A stretch of 64,000 nt of DNA. It comes from JAVBJN01 sp031546985. Lineage in GTDB: Bacteria; Bacteroidota; Bacteroidia; Chitinophagales; Chitinophagaceae. The position numbers and the translations under genes are program-made. The notes beneath the pieces were generated by a model. The model made no database searches. It had not been told where the DNA came from and saw nothing but the letters and a program-made list of their open reading frames with translations. Shown one piece after another: positions 24,537-33,360 of this stretch; within the stretch, counting starts at the first letter, position 1; every line of letters begins with the position of its first letter. Where the stretch lies: positions 1 through 64,000 of the forward strand of contig JAVBJN010000040.1 in NCBI GenBank assembly GCA_031546985.1, in the 5' to 3' direction.

Positions 24537-24914
24537 ATGAAGCGACTCATTTATTTTTTGCCCGCAGCGGCCCTGGCATACAGCTTTATGGCTACCGGGT
24601 GTTATTACGACCACGAGGATAAGCTGTACCCCACCGGCGCAGCCTGCGATACCTCGCTGGCCTCGTTTAACAATAAGGTGAAACCCATATTGCAGGCCAA
24701 TTGTTATGCCTGCCACAGCGGTGGCTCGCCCACTGGCGGGTTTAACCTCGAAACCCATGCGCAGGTAAAGATTGTAGCCGATAATGGTAAGCTGGCAGGC
24801 GCCATAACCCATGCTTCGGGCTTTAGCGCTATGCCTAAAAATGCTGCCAAACTAAGCGATTGCGATATAGCCATAATCCTGAAATGGGTAAATGCCGGAT
24901 CGCCGGATAACTAA
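24537..24914 (+). CDS. Cytochrome c-type lipoprotein, single heme
   Basis: The product is a 125-residue lipoprotein (lipobox ATGC, Cys22) with one CYACH heme motif (56-60). It ends with GAITHASGFSAMPKNAAKLSDCDIAIILKWVNAGSPDN, which is clearly paralogous to the second half of the upstream cytochrome (AAITHAPNVPPMPQNAARLSDCNIAKMRRWI). The start at 24537 follows a GGAGA ribosome-binding site and gives the lipoprotein signal; an upstream frame start would not. The methionine in the SAMPKN block is the likely axial ligand. It is 17 bp from both neighbours, so it is co-transcribed. Confidence 0.82.
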   Translation: MKRLIYFLPAAALAYSFMATGCYYDHEDKLYPTGAACDTSLASFNNKVKPILQANCYACHSGGSPTGGFNLETHAQVKIVADNGKLAGAITHASGFSAMPKNAAKLSDCDIAIILKWVNAGSPDN

Positions 24915-24931
24915 ACGTAAACAGAACCGAT

Positions 24932-25486
24932 ATGAAAAAAATAATGCTGGCAGGCCTGCTGCTGATAAACGGAATGATGGCGATGGGGCAGGATGTACTG
25001 TATACCCGCAACGGAAGCATCAGCTTCTTCTCCTCCACACCCATCGAAAATATTGAGGCCCACAACAAAGAAGTATCCAGCTTTTGGAACACGACCAAAG
25101 GCGAAATGGTTTTTGCGGTGCTTATCAAGAGCTTTAAGTTTCAGAAGGCGCTGATGCAGGAGCACTTTAACGAAAACTATATGGAGTCGGACAAGTATCC
25201 CAAGGCCAATTTTAAAGGCAATATTGTAAACATGAACGATGCCGATCTTAAGAAGCCCGGCTCCTACAACGTAAAGGTAGAGGGCGATCTTACCATTCAT
25301 GGGGTTACACAGCATGTATCGGTGCCAGGTGTGGTATCGGTAACCAAAGATGGGGTAAGCACCTCTGCCAAGTTTAAGGTAAAACCCGCCGATTATGCCA
25401 TTAAGATACCCGCAGTGGTGGCCCAAAACATTGCCGAGGTTATTGAAATAACTGTGAACTGTGCTTACGCACCGTATAAAAAATAA
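24932..25486 (+). CDS. YceI family periplasmic protein
   Basis: The product is a 184-residue secreted protein (signal MKKIMLAGLLLINGMMAMGQ) with a YceI lipocalin-like barrel. YceI proteins bind polyisoprenoid chains, such as quinone-like or carotenoid lipids. The conserved block ALMQEHFNENYMESDKYPKANFKGNI and the DLTIHGVTQHVSVPGVV strand are present. It lies between two cytochrome lipoproteins and a DUF5777 protein, so a link to a lipid-soluble electron carrier is tempting but unproven. It is paralogous to the YceI at 26491. Confidence 0.9.
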   Translation: MKKIMLAGLLLINGMMAMGQDVLYTRNGSISFFSSTPIENIEAHNKEVSSFWNTTKGEMVFAVLIKSFKFQKALMQEHFNENYMESDKYPKANFKGNIVNMNDADLKKPGSYNVKVEGDLTIHGVTQHVSVPGVVSVTKDGVSTSAKFKVKPADYAIKIPAVVAQNIAEVIEITVNCAYAPYKK

Positions 25487-25495
25487 GCAGCACCT

Positions 25496-26410
25496 ATGCT
25501 AAGAATGCTACTGTTAGGCGCACTGCTCTTTTTTACGGCCCCGGTATGGGCGCAGCAGACCGATACGCTGAGTGCCAAAGATGAATCTGACCTGGAGGCG
25601 ATGCTTAACCAGCAAGACAATAAAGGATACCGGCGCGATTATGCTACGGCTACTTTTAAAACCACCCGGCTTATTAATGGGCAAACCATTGAGAACACTG
25701 CCCGAGGCGTGCTCGATATTAAAATACAACACCGCTTTGGCGCGCTGAGCCAGGGCGCGTACGAAATGTTTGGGTTGGATAATGCCAGCATTCGCATTGG
25801 TACCGATTATGGCATTACCGATTGGTTGATGGTGGGCATTGGCCGCAGCAGCTACGAAAAAACATGGGATGGCTTTACCAAAATCAAACTGTTGCGCCAG
25901 CAAACCGGCGATCATACTATACCGGTAAGCCTCAGCTATTTTGGTTCCATTGCCATTAAAACATTGAAGTGGGCCGTGCCTAACCGGGAGAACTATTTTT
26001 CGTCGAGGCTGTATTATACCCACCAGTTGCTTATAGCCCGCAAGTTTACAGAAGGGTTGTCGTTGCAACTAATGCCTACGCTCATTCACCGCAATATGGT
26101 GCCCAACAGCGATTTTTCTAACGATGTGTGGGCCATAGGTGTGGGCGGCAGGCAAAAAATATCGAAGCGCGTAAGCGTAAACATAGAGTACTACTACGTT
26201 TTACCGGAGTTTAAATCGCCGGGAACCGTCAATTCATTATCGGTAGGGTTTGATATCGAAACAGGGGGGCACGTATTTCAGTTGCATTTTTCAAACGCTA
26301 CGGGTATGATAGAAAGGGCATTCATTGCAGAAACGACTGGCGAATGGCTCAAAGGCGACATTCATTTCGGGTTCAACATTTCAAGGGTTTTTACATTGAA
26401 CCGGAGATAG
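25496..26410 (+). CDS. DUF5777 family outer-membrane beta-barrel protein
   Basis: The product is a 304-residue protein with a signal peptide (MLRMLLLGALLFFTAPVWAQ). It has the DUF5777 pattern: ATFKTTRLINGQTIENTARGVLDIKIQHRFGAL, then a barrel with NASIRIGTDYGITDWLMVGIGRSSYEKTWDGF, ending in HFGFNISRVFTL. Function is unknown. It repeatedly occurs with YceI and cytochrome c genes in Bacteroidota (my recollection), and the adjacency here, 9 bp behind YceI and followed by a terminator, fits one operon. A role as outer-membrane conduit for the module is inference. Confidence 0.85.
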   Translation: MLRMLLLGALLFFTAPVWAQQTDTLSAKDESDLEAMLNQQDNKGYRRDYATATFKTTRLINGQTIENTARGVLDIKIQHRFGALSQGAYEMFGLDNASIRIGTDYGITDWLMVGIGRSSYEKTWDGFTKIKLLRQQTGDHTIPVSLSYFGSIAIKTLKWAVPNRENYFSSRLYYTHQLLIARKFTEGLSLQLMPTLIHRNMVPNSDFSNDVWAIGVGGRQKISKRVSVNIEYYYVLPEFKSPGTVNSLSVGFDIETGGHVFQLHFSNATGMIERAFIAETTGEWLKGDIHFGFNISRVFTLNRR

Positions 26411-26430
26411 TGTATGGTTGGATGAACGAG

Positions 26431-26466
26431 ACAAAAGTATAGCTGAGAAGCTATACTTTTGTTGTA
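26431..26466 (+). terminator. Intrinsic terminator of cytochrome/YceI/DUF5777 operon
   Basis: A perfect 14-bp stem (ACAAAAGTATAGCT with AGCTATACTTTTGT) around a GAGA tetraloop lies 20 bp after the DUF5777 stop. Confidence 0.9.
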
Positions 26467-26490
26467 TTAGTAATATGTGAAATCAACAAT

Positions 26491-27051
26491 ATGCTGTCGT
26501 TGAAAAGATTAGCCCTGCTCATAGTTTGTTGCGCTGCCTTTGGTACCATACACGCCCAGCAGCTGGTACGTTTTCCTAAAGGGAAAATCGCTTTCCGGTC
26601 AGATGCGCCGCAGGAAGTGATCAAGGCATCATCCGATGCGCTAACCGGCATTATAGATCCTGCGAGGAACACCTTTCTGTTTAAGGTACCGGTAAGTTCT
26701 TTTAACGGATTCAACAGCGCATTGCAAAAAGTGCATTTCAACGAAAACTATATGGAGTCTATCAAATACCCCGATGCTGTTTTTTCGGGCAAGATCGTAG
26801 AAACCATAGATTATGCTGTAGACGGTACTTACGATGTGCGGGCCAAAGGCAAGTTAAAGGTGCATGGCATAGAGTTCGAGCGCATCATTAAAGCACAAAT
26901 GACCATTAAAAAAGATAAAGTGAAAATAAGCAGCGCCTTCAGTGTTTTGTTATCAGACCACAACATTCCCATTCCCAAAGTGGTGAATGAAAAGCTGGCC
27001 AATGAGATCCTGGTTACCATGGAGGCGCAAGGCTCAATAACCAATAAATAG
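26491..27051 (+). CDS. YceI family protein, second copy
   Basis: The product is a 186-residue secreted YceI paralog (signal ends TIHAQ). It shares KVHFNENYMESIKYPDAVFSGKI and VHGIEFERIIK with the copy at 24932. It lies behind the operon terminator and only 9 bp before the histidine-kinase gene, so it may be the first gene of a transcript with the two-component system, possibly a signalling partner. Sequence differences between the two copies suggest specialised ligands. Confidence 0.88.
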   Translation: MLSLKRLALLIVCCAAFGTIHAQQLVRFPKGKIAFRSDAPQEVIKASSDALTGIIDPARNTFLFKVPVSSFNGFNSALQKVHFNENYMESIKYPDAVFSGKIVETIDYAVDGTYDVRAKGKLKVHGIEFERIIKAQMTIKKDKVKISSAFSVLLSDHNIPIPKVVNEKLANEILVTMEAQGSITNK

Positions 27052-27060
27052 CATTACCGC

Positions 27061-29928
27061 ATGCGCATCCGGCTCCATACCCTATTGCTCATTACCCTGC
27101 TGGTTGCATTATCAGCAGGCCGGGCCGGCGCGCAACAGTTTTTAAAGCAGGGCTTTGTGCTGGAAAACGACCAGCCCGGTTTTCATGTAAACCGTATGAT
27201 ACAAGACAGCAGGCACTTACTGTGGCTGGCTACCAGCAGCGGATTGTACCATTTCGATGGCAGAAAATTCCAGCAGCACGCACTCGCTTCGCCAGAGCCG
27301 GATGTGACCTGTGTGTATGAAGATAACCTGGGCCTCATTTGGGCGGGCACAGCCTCGGGCAGGTTGTTTATCAGCAGCGATCAGGGCATTCATTTCGATT
27401 CTTTGCAGCTGCATACCCGCGAGGCGGTGCTGTGCATATACCAGGACAGGAGCTATACCTACTGGCTGGGTACCAATGGCGATGGGCTGTACTCTTTTAA
27501 CGTCTTGAGGGGGCTGGAGCATTACTGGTCGGGCGCTGAGCTGAACGATGATTATGTGTACAGCATTATAGAACCCTCGCCCGGCACTTTATGGCTGGGT
27601 ACCGACCGGGGTATTAATATTCGCCAGCCAGATGGCCGGTTCCGCTACCTCAACTCTGCTTCGGGGCTTAAAGACAATCTGGTGCAGCAATTGTTTTACG
27701 ATGCGCTGCATGGGCAGGTGCTGGCGGCATCGCCCGACCGGGGCATAAGCCGCATAAATGTAGCCAACGATGGCGTTATCCCTTCTGCCAAAGATGATTC
27801 CTGCGTGGGGGTTACCGCTTTTGTGCCCTATGGCCAGTATCTTTTGGCCGCTACCAATTATGAGGGGTTACTCGATTGCTCTGCCGGAGCGCCGCTGTGG
27901 CATACCCCTATCTCTACAGAAAAAGAGATCCGCAGCGCCATTGGCGATGCAGAGGGCAATGTGTGGCTGGGCAGCGGCAATGAGCTGGTAAAAGTGTGCC
28001 CTAGCCTGAGCCGTTTTTCGGATAGTACCGTGCTTTCGATGAGTAATGTGCAAAGTGTAAGGGTTAGTGACGATGGCAACCAGCTCTTCTTTGGAGCCGA
28101 TCATGGTATTGGGTATGTAACCCGCGACAGCAACCGCAAGATTATACACGCGCCCATGCGGCTGCTTACCCTTAAGCCCGATGCCGAAATCACCGCCTTA
28201 TACAACGACCGTTACCAGCAACTCTGGATAGGCACCCTGGGGCATGGCTTATTGTGCTTTAATATGAAAAACCGTACGCTGCGCCGCATTCAGCTGGACT
28301 CCTCGGTTAAGAATGAGCACATATTGTCTATTTCGGGTGGCGATACACTGGTTTGGGTATCGTCGCTCTCTGGTGTGTACACTTGCACTACCCGGCCTAC
28401 CCACACGATGATTAGCCCCCGGAACGAAACGCTGGGCCTTAAAGGCAATTATGTGTACAAAGTACTGGTAGACTCCCGCGACCGCATATGGCTGGCTACC
28501 GATGGGCACGGGCTTAGAATGGTAAGCGATACCGCCACCCTGAGCCTCGATCAAAGCAGTGGGTTAAAGAACAATGTGGTGTACGACGTGGTAGAAGACC
28601 GCGCCGGCAATATCTGGTTTTGCTGCCTTAATGGTGGCGCCTACCGCTACAATGGCAAGCAGATCTTTAAATACAGCACCGAAAACGGCCTGTCAGATAA
28701 TGCGGTAACCCTGCTGGCTGCCAGTGGCGGCAATATATTGCTGGCCCATAAAAAGGGAATAGACAGCTGGAACACGCAAACGCAAATGTTCTCTAACCTC
28801 ATGCACTTTGCAGAATGGGGCATTCGCGATGTGCAGAACAATTGCCTGGCAAACGATCCGGATGGTTTGGTATGGCTGGGCACCAACAAAGGCCTGTTCC
28901 GCATACGGCCCGAGGCCCTGCGCATGCACACACCGGTGGTAGTGCTGCAATCGGTAAAGCTCAATAATGAAAAAGAATGCCTGCACCGCCAGCATACTTT
29001 CAGCGCACACGAAAACAATTTTACCTTCCGTTATACCGGCATCTGGAACACCAATCCCGAGTCTGTTCAATATGCTTTTAAACTGGATGGTTATAACGAC
29101 AACTGGATACCCACCAGCGATGAAGACATCAGCCTGTCACAGCTCCCGCCCGGCCACTATGTGTTTCGGGTAAAAGCGTTTATCAACAACCAATCGGCCA
29201 ATGTAGCCGAGGCCCGTTACGAATTTGATATTGCAGCGCCCTTCTGGCAAACGCCCAAAGTTATTATAGGCGCTTTGTTGCTGGCGGCTTTGCTTATCTG
29301 GTGGGTCATTCGCTGGCGCATCAGTAGTGTACGCAAAGTAGAAGCACTTAAAAAGGAAAAATTGCAACTGGAGCTGGAAACGCTTAAAACCCAGATTAAT
29401 CCACATTTTGTATTCAACAGCTTTAATACCCTGATGGAGATGATAGAGGCCTCGCCCGATACTGCGGGCAGGTACGCACAGTCCATGGCCGATTTTTTCC
29501 GCAGTGTAATGATGTACCGCAATAAAGATGTGATAGGCCTCGATGAAGAAATGGTGCTGATGGATACTTACCTGTACCTGCAGCAGCAGCGCTTTGGCAA
29601 AGCCATACGTATGGAGCGGTTGCTGGGCGAGCTGGATACCGGCCGCTACAAAATACCGCCGCTTACCATGCAGCTCCTGCTGGAGAATGCCATTAAGCAC
29701 AACGCGTTTACCTTGCAAAAACCACTGGTGATTACATTGATGGCATCGCCATTGGGCTACCTGGTGGTGCGCAATAATAAGCAGGCCAAATCGTCGGTAG
29801 CGCCCGGTACGGGCACTGGTTTGTCCAATATCCGCAACCGTTACCGGCTGCTGCATATATCCGAAATAGAAGTAGTAGAAACCGAATCTTTTTTTGAAGT
29901 GCGTTTACCCCTTATAGAAAGCTTATGA
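27061..29928 (+). CDS. Propeller-domain LytS-type sensor histidine kinase
   Basis: The product is a 955-residue membrane sensor. A signal peptide (RAGAQQF end) is followed by two-component-regulator propeller repeats over about residues 35-620 (blade motifs such as LGLIWAGTASGRLF and PGTLWLGTDRGINI). A Y_Y_Y beta-sandwich follows near 640-725 (YAFKLDGYNDNWIPTSDEDIS), then one membrane helix at about 734-752. The His-kinase domain has the autophosphorylation motif QINPHFVFNSFNTL (His782). The ATP-binding part includes LLLENAIKHNAF. It is a LytS/AlgZ-type kinase without HisKA. The 4-bp overlap with the LytTR gene marks a kinase-regulator pair. Its stimulus is unknown, but the adjacent YceI/cytochrome module suggests an envelope redox or lipid signal (inference). 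Confidence 0.93.
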   Translation: MRIRLHTLLLITLLVALSAGRAGAQQFLKQGFVLENDQPGFHVNRMIQDSRHLLWLATSSGLYHFDGRKFQQHALASPEPDVTCVYEDNLGLIWAGTASGRLFISSDQGIHFDSLQLHTREAVLCIYQDRSYTYWLGTNGDGLYSFNVLRGLEHYWSGAELNDDYVYSIIEPSPGTLWLGTDRGINIRQPDGRFRYLNSASGLKDNLVQQLFYDALHGQVLAASPDRGISRINVANDGVIPSAKDDSCVGVTAFVPYGQYLLAATNYEGLLDCSAGAPLWHTPISTEKEIRSAIGDAEGNVWLGSGNELVKVCPSLSRFSDSTVLSMSNVQSVRVSDDGNQLFFGADHGIGYVTRDSNRKIIHAPMRLLTLKPDAEITALYNDRYQQLWIGTLGHGLLCFNMKNRTLRRIQLDSSVKNEHILSISGGDTLVWVSSLSGVYTCTTRPTHTMISPRNETLGLKGNYVYKVLVDSRDRIWLATDGHGLRMVSDTATLSLDQSSGLKNNVVYDVVEDRAGNIWFCCLNGGAYRYNGKQIFKYSTENGLSDNAVTLLAASGGNILLAHKKGIDSWNTQTQMFSNLMHFAEWGIRDVQNNCLANDPDGLVWLGTNKGLFRIRPEALRMHTPVVVLQSVKLNNEKECLHRQHTFSAHENNFTFRYTGIWNTNPESVQYAFKLDGYNDNWIPTSDEDISLSQLPPGHYVFRVKAFINNQSANVAEARYEFDIAAPFWQTPKVIIGALLLAALLIWWVIRWRISSVRKVEALKKEKLQLELETLKTQINPHFVFNSFNTLMEMIEASPDTAGRYAQSMADFFRSVMMYRNKDVIGLDEEMVLMDTYLYLQQQRFGKAIRMERLLGELDTGRYKIPPLTMQLLLENAIKHNAFTLQKPLVITLMASPLGYLVVRNNKQAKSSVAPGTGTGLSNIRNRYRLLHISEIEVVETESFFEVRLPLIESL

Positions 29929-30695
29929 AACCTGTAAGAGTTTTAATTATCGAAGATGAATTGCCTGCCCAGCAGCGGTTGGGTAAAATGCTGGCAGAGC
30001 TTATGCCAGAAGCCGAGCTGGAAGGTATGGTAGCCTCTGTAGAAGAAGCCTGCACCTGGTTTGATGAGCATGCCGAGCCCGATCTTATTCTTAGCGACAT
30101 TCAACTGTCGGACGGACTGAGCTTCGATATCTTTAAAAAACACCCGGTAGCAAGTCATATCATTTTTACAACCGCATACGACCAATACGCCATTCAGGCG
30201 TTTAAGCTCAATAGCATCGATTACCTGCTCAAGCCACTCAAAAAAGAAGAGTTGCAGCAAGCGCTAAAGAAGTTTCTGGACCAGAAAAGAACCATGATGC
30301 CCGATGCCGATTGGGTAAAATCGCTGGTAGATACGTATATCCATCCCAGAGCGGCATACAAAACCCGCTTTACCATTAAGATAGGCGAGCAGATTAAAAT
30401 ACTCGAAGCCTCCAGCATTGCTTACGCCATGGCCGAGCAAAAAATGTGTTTCTTTTACCTGGCCGATGGCAGCCGCCTGCCCTCCGATCATACACTGGAT
30501 GAGCTGGAGGCGCTGCTCGAGCCTGCGGTGTATTGCAGGGTAAACCGCCAGTACCTGGTTAATATCAGCGCCATAGAGACAGTAACCACTTATTCTAAAT
30601 CGAGGTTGGTACTTAAGCTAAAACCGGCTGCCAAAACCGAGGTAATGGTAAGTACAGAGCGCTCTGCCTCTTTCAAAAAATGGCTGGCCGGGTAA
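29925..30695 (+). CDS. LytTR-family response regulator
   Basis: The product is a 256-residue cytosolic regulator. The receiver domain has acidic pocket residues E10-D11, phospho-acceptor Asp58 in LILSDIQLSDG and Lys near 109 (YLLKPLKKEEL). The LytTR DNA-binding domain spans about residues 150-255 (FTIKIGEQIKILEASSIAYAMAEQK, YCRVNRQYLVNISAIE). It overlaps the kinase gene by ATGA and is translationally coupled. Its sites are not evident; LytTR proteins usually bind direct repeats upstream of target genes, which here may include the cytochrome/YceI genes. It converges with the OsmC gene with only a 4-bp gap and no terminator visible. Confidence 0.93.
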   Translation: MKPVRVLIIEDELPAQQRLGKMLAELMPEAELEGMVASVEEACTWFDEHAEPDLILSDIQLSDGLSFDIFKKHPVASHIIFTTAYDQYAIQAFKLNSIDYLLKPLKKEELQQALKKFLDQKRTMMPDADWVKSLVDTYIHPRAAYKTRFTIKIGEQIKILEASSIAYAMAEQKMCFFYLADGSRLPSDHTLDELEALLEPAVYCRVNRQYLVNISAIETVTTYSKSRLVLKLKPAAKTEVMVSTERSASFKKWLAG

Positions 30696-30699
30696 AGGC

Positions 30700-31119
30700 C
30701 TAATCAGCAAACCGGATCTCGTAGGCAAGGGTGCTGAATTTTTCGAACATGGCCCATACGCCGCAGTATTTTTCAATGGATAGTTTTACGGCCTTTTCCA
30801 TCTTTTCGCGGTCGGCAGCTGCCAGGCGAATGCTGTAAACCACCTTTACGGTTTCGTAGATAGAGGGGTTACCATCTGAGAGGTCGGCTTCGGTATCGAT
30901 TGTAAGATCGCTGTAAGCCACCCGCATTTTGTCGAGTATGCTCACAATATCTACTCCGGTGCATCCGGCAAGGGCCGCCAGCATAAAGGGTTTGGGGCTG
31001 GGCGCATCGGGCACGTGCTGCTCCGAAGCTACATCCATCTGCACTTTAAACCCGTTTATATCGGCTTCAAAAGCCATACCCTGCTTATGTTTAACCGTGG
31101 TAAAATGTTGCTTGGCCAT
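30700..31119 (-). CDS. OsmC family protein
   Basis: The product is a 139-residue cytosolic protein of the OsmC/Ohr family, which reduces hydroperoxides through paired cysteines. The conserved cysteines are visible at Cys53 (GCTGVD) and Cys119 (KYCGVW), spaced as in the family. The length is typical of the OsmC-like (not Ohr) subgroup, and its substrate is unknown. It is a single gene, tail-to-tail with the LytTR gene. Confidence 0.88.
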   Translation of the reverse strand: MAKQHFTTVKHKQGMAFEADINGFKVQMDVASEQHVPDAPSPKPFMLAALAGCTGVDIVSILDKMRVAYSDLTIDTEADLSDGNPSIYETVKVVYSIRLAAADREKMEKAVKLSIEKYCGVWAMFEKFSTLAYEIRFAD

Positions 31120-31243
31120 ATTATATGGTTTGTGTATTGCATACTAAGGTACAAATAGCCGTTACAAAAGGGATTGAACTGTAATTTGTTGGCAGGATAT
31201 AACGTTTTGTGTTTATCTTTCTAATCCAGATTAAAATAAATTC

Positions 31244-32626
31244 ATGAAAAAGATTCTGTGTTTGCTTTCTCCTGTGCTGCTGTGCTCTGCATCGGCATTT
31301 GCCCAGGGTATTAATTTCGAAACCGGCGATTGGCAGTCGGTGGTAACCAAGGCCAAAGCCGAGCACAAACTCATATACCTGGATGTGTACACCACCTGGT
31401 GCGGTCCTTGTAAAATGCTGGCCACCCGTATTTTTCCACAAAAGGAAGCCGGCGATAAATTCAACGCACTGTTTGTAAACTACCGTATCGATGCCGAAAA
31501 AGGCGAGGGGCTCGATATTGCCAAAAAATACCAGGTAAGCGGCTACCCCACCAATCTCTTTATTGAGCCAGAGAAGCAGGCAGTAGTATTCCGTACTATG
31601 GGTGCCAGCGCCGAGGTAAAAGATTTTGTGGCAGAAGGCGATAAAGCGGTAGCAGAGTACAAAGACCCTATGACGCTGGATAAATACCAAACTGCGTTTA
31701 AAGAAGGCAAACGTGATAAGGCTTTTCTGAAAGCATACCTGGAAAAAAACGAACGCCTGGGGCATAACAACGATGAGGTGCTCAACGCTTATGTGGCCAT
31801 CCTGCCCAAAGGAAACCTGGACTCTACCGATCTATTGTACCTGGCCGATCGGGTTAAAACTGCCAATAACAATGCCCTGCCCCGCATATACAAGCAAAAG
31901 GCCGATTTGCAACGCTATATGGCTACCACTAACCCCGATTATTTAAACAATAAGATGGAGCGCGTGGTGTATGATACCTACCAGGCCGCGGTAGATGCCA
32001 AAAATGAAAAATTACTGGCCGTAGCAATCGCTGCCCGCAAACAGTACGCCCCGTTTATGGATGAGCGTATCGAATACTGGATGTCATCGCAATACTATAC
32101 CAACACCGGCAATAAAGAAAAGGCTTTTACCGCCGGTATAGCCGAAGCCGATTTTATATGCACCCGTTCCTTGGCCGATTATGCCAGGCAGGATAAGGCC
32201 AAACAGGCCGAAGCCCGCAAATCGGTGCGCGCGCAACTGCAAATGATGAAGGTAGAAGACAGTAAGCTGGACTCCCTGGTAGATTTGAATATGAAAAACC
32301 CGAGAACGCTGTACCAGGCATCGTTTCTGGATGGCAGCACGCTTAATGATATAGCCTGGCAGGTATACGAAGGCCACCGTTCAGATAAGGCACTGATGGC
32401 CAAAGCGCTTACTTGGTCTAAAATGTCGGAGCAGCTGAGCCGTAACATTCCCGAAGCCTGGGCACCCAGTGCCGATACTTATGCACACCTGCTGTATGTA
32501 TCGGGAGAGAAGGATAAAGCAATTGCTATGCAGCAATCTGTAGTAAGCAAGCTTAAAGAAAAAAACAGTGGCGATACCGCGTCGTATGAAACGGCACTCA
32601 AGCAAATGCAGGAAGGCACATTATAA
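31244..32626 (+). CDS. Secreted thioredoxin-fold protein with helical C-terminus
   Basis: The product is a 460-residue exported protein with a signal peptide (MKKILCLLSPVLLCSASAFAQ). Residues 25-150 form a thioredoxin domain with the WCGPC active site (Cys53, Cys56) and the cis-Pro motif SGYPTNLFIEP. The remaining 300 residues are mostly alpha-helical and repetitive in character (TPR-like but without clear repeats). The protein is probably a periplasmic thiol-disulfide enzyme with a client-binding tail. It is monocistronic, with a good shared terminator. A -7-like TATCTTTC precedes the start. Confidence 0.82.
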   Translation: MKKILCLLSPVLLCSASAFAQGINFETGDWQSVVTKAKAEHKLIYLDVYTTWCGPCKMLATRIFPQKEAGDKFNALFVNYRIDAEKGEGLDIAKKYQVSGYPTNLFIEPEKQAVVFRTMGASAEVKDFVAEGDKAVAEYKDPMTLDKYQTAFKEGKRDKAFLKAYLEKNERLGHNNDEVLNAYVAILPKGNLDSTDLLYLADRVKTANNNALPRIYKQKADLQRYMATTNPDYLNNKMERVVYDTYQAAVDAKNEKLLAVAIAARKQYAPFMDERIEYWMSSQYYTNTGNKEKAFTAGIAEADFICTRSLADYARQDKAKQAEARKSVRAQLQMMKVEDSKLDSLVDLNMKNPRTLYQASFLDGSTLNDIAWQVYEGHRSDKALMAKALTWSKMSEQLSRNIPEAWAPSADTYAHLLYVSGEKDKAIAMQQSVVSKLKEKNSGDTASYETALKQMQEGTL

Positions 32627-32641
32627 GTGCTCGCATGATAT

Positions 32642-32684
32642 TAAAAACGGCGTCCCCACAGTACTGTAGGGACGCCGTTTTGTT
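32642..32684. terminator. Bidirectional intrinsic terminator
   Basis: AAAACGGCGTCCC pairs with GGGACGCCGTTTT around an ACAGTACTGT palindromic loop. It lies between the converging thioredoxin-fold and rhodanese genes. Confidence 0.88.
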
Positions 32685-32699
32685 TTTGTAAGATGCCTG

Positions 32700-33017
32700 T
32701 TAAAAGTGTTTGCCCAGGTAGCGGTAGCTGCCCGCGTTAATTACTTTAATGCCGGCTTTGGCCATCATGCTGGCGGCCTGGTTGCTCCGCATGCCAGAAG
32801 CGCAGCATACAATTACGGGTTTGTTCCATTTCTTGATGTCGGCCATTTTGCTGTCCAGCAGGTGCAGCGGAATGTTGCGCGAGTGCTGGTAGCGATCGTT
32901 GGCAAACTCATCTGAGGTGCGCACATCCACTACCACAGCGCCATCTTTGATCATTTGTCCAATAAGGAGTTGCTTATCCGCGCCAGAGGTAAACAGTTTT
33001 TTCAGGAATCCGAGCAT
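32700..33017 (-). CDS. Single-domain rhodanese-like sulfurtransferase
   Basis: The product is a 105-residue protein with the rhodanese fold. VVVDVRTSDEF precedes the active-site loop CASGMR (Cys72 to Arg77), preceded by another Cys71. It is predicted to carry persulfide sulfur between acceptors. Its start codon overlaps the thioredoxin stop by one base (TAATG), showing tight translational coupling. The order from upstream is ArsR, then thioredoxin, then rhodanese, a typical sulfur-handling trio. Confidence 0.88.
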   Translation of the reverse strand: MLGFLKKLFTSGADKQLLIGQMIKDGAVVVDVRTSDEFANDRYQHSRNIPLHLLDSKMADIKKWNKPVIVCCASGMRSNQAASMMAKAGIKVINAGSYRYLGKHF

Positions 33018-33310
33018 TACACGTATTGTTTAATGATGTTGGACAATTGTGAAGCGGGTACCGCCCCACTCTGGCGCCACAGCATCTCCCCTTTTCTAAA
33101 CAGGATGAGCGTAGGTACGCCACTTACTTCGTAATGCTGCGCTGCGCCCTGGTTCTGGTCCACATCGATCTTAATCACATTCAGACCATCGCCATGCATT
33201 TTTTTCAGTTTTTCCAGTTCGGGAGCCATGGCTTTACAAGGGCCGCACCATTCCGCAAAAAAGTCTACCAATACGGGCGTTTCGCTGTTAATCATTTCGT
33301 TGAACGACAT
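33017..33310 (-). CDS. Thioredoxin
   Basis: The product is a 97-residue cytosolic thioredoxin with WCGPC (Cys22, Cys25) and the cis-Pro loop SGVPTLILF. It is short but complete. Together with the rhodanese downstream it could reduce persulfides or disulfides. It follows the ArsR gene by 50 bp and shares its promoter unless an internal one exists. I give no trxA symbol because the main thioredoxin of the cell may be elsewhere. Confidence 0.88.
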   Translation of the reverse strand: MSFNEMINSETPVLVDFFAEWCGPCKAMAPELEKLKKMHGDGLNVIKIDVDQNQGAAQHYEVSGVPTLILFRKGEMLWRQSGAVPASQLSNIIKQYV

Positions 33311-33360
33311 ATGTTTTTCTTTTTTTAGTTACACATTTTACCGCAATCAAAGGCGGTGTA

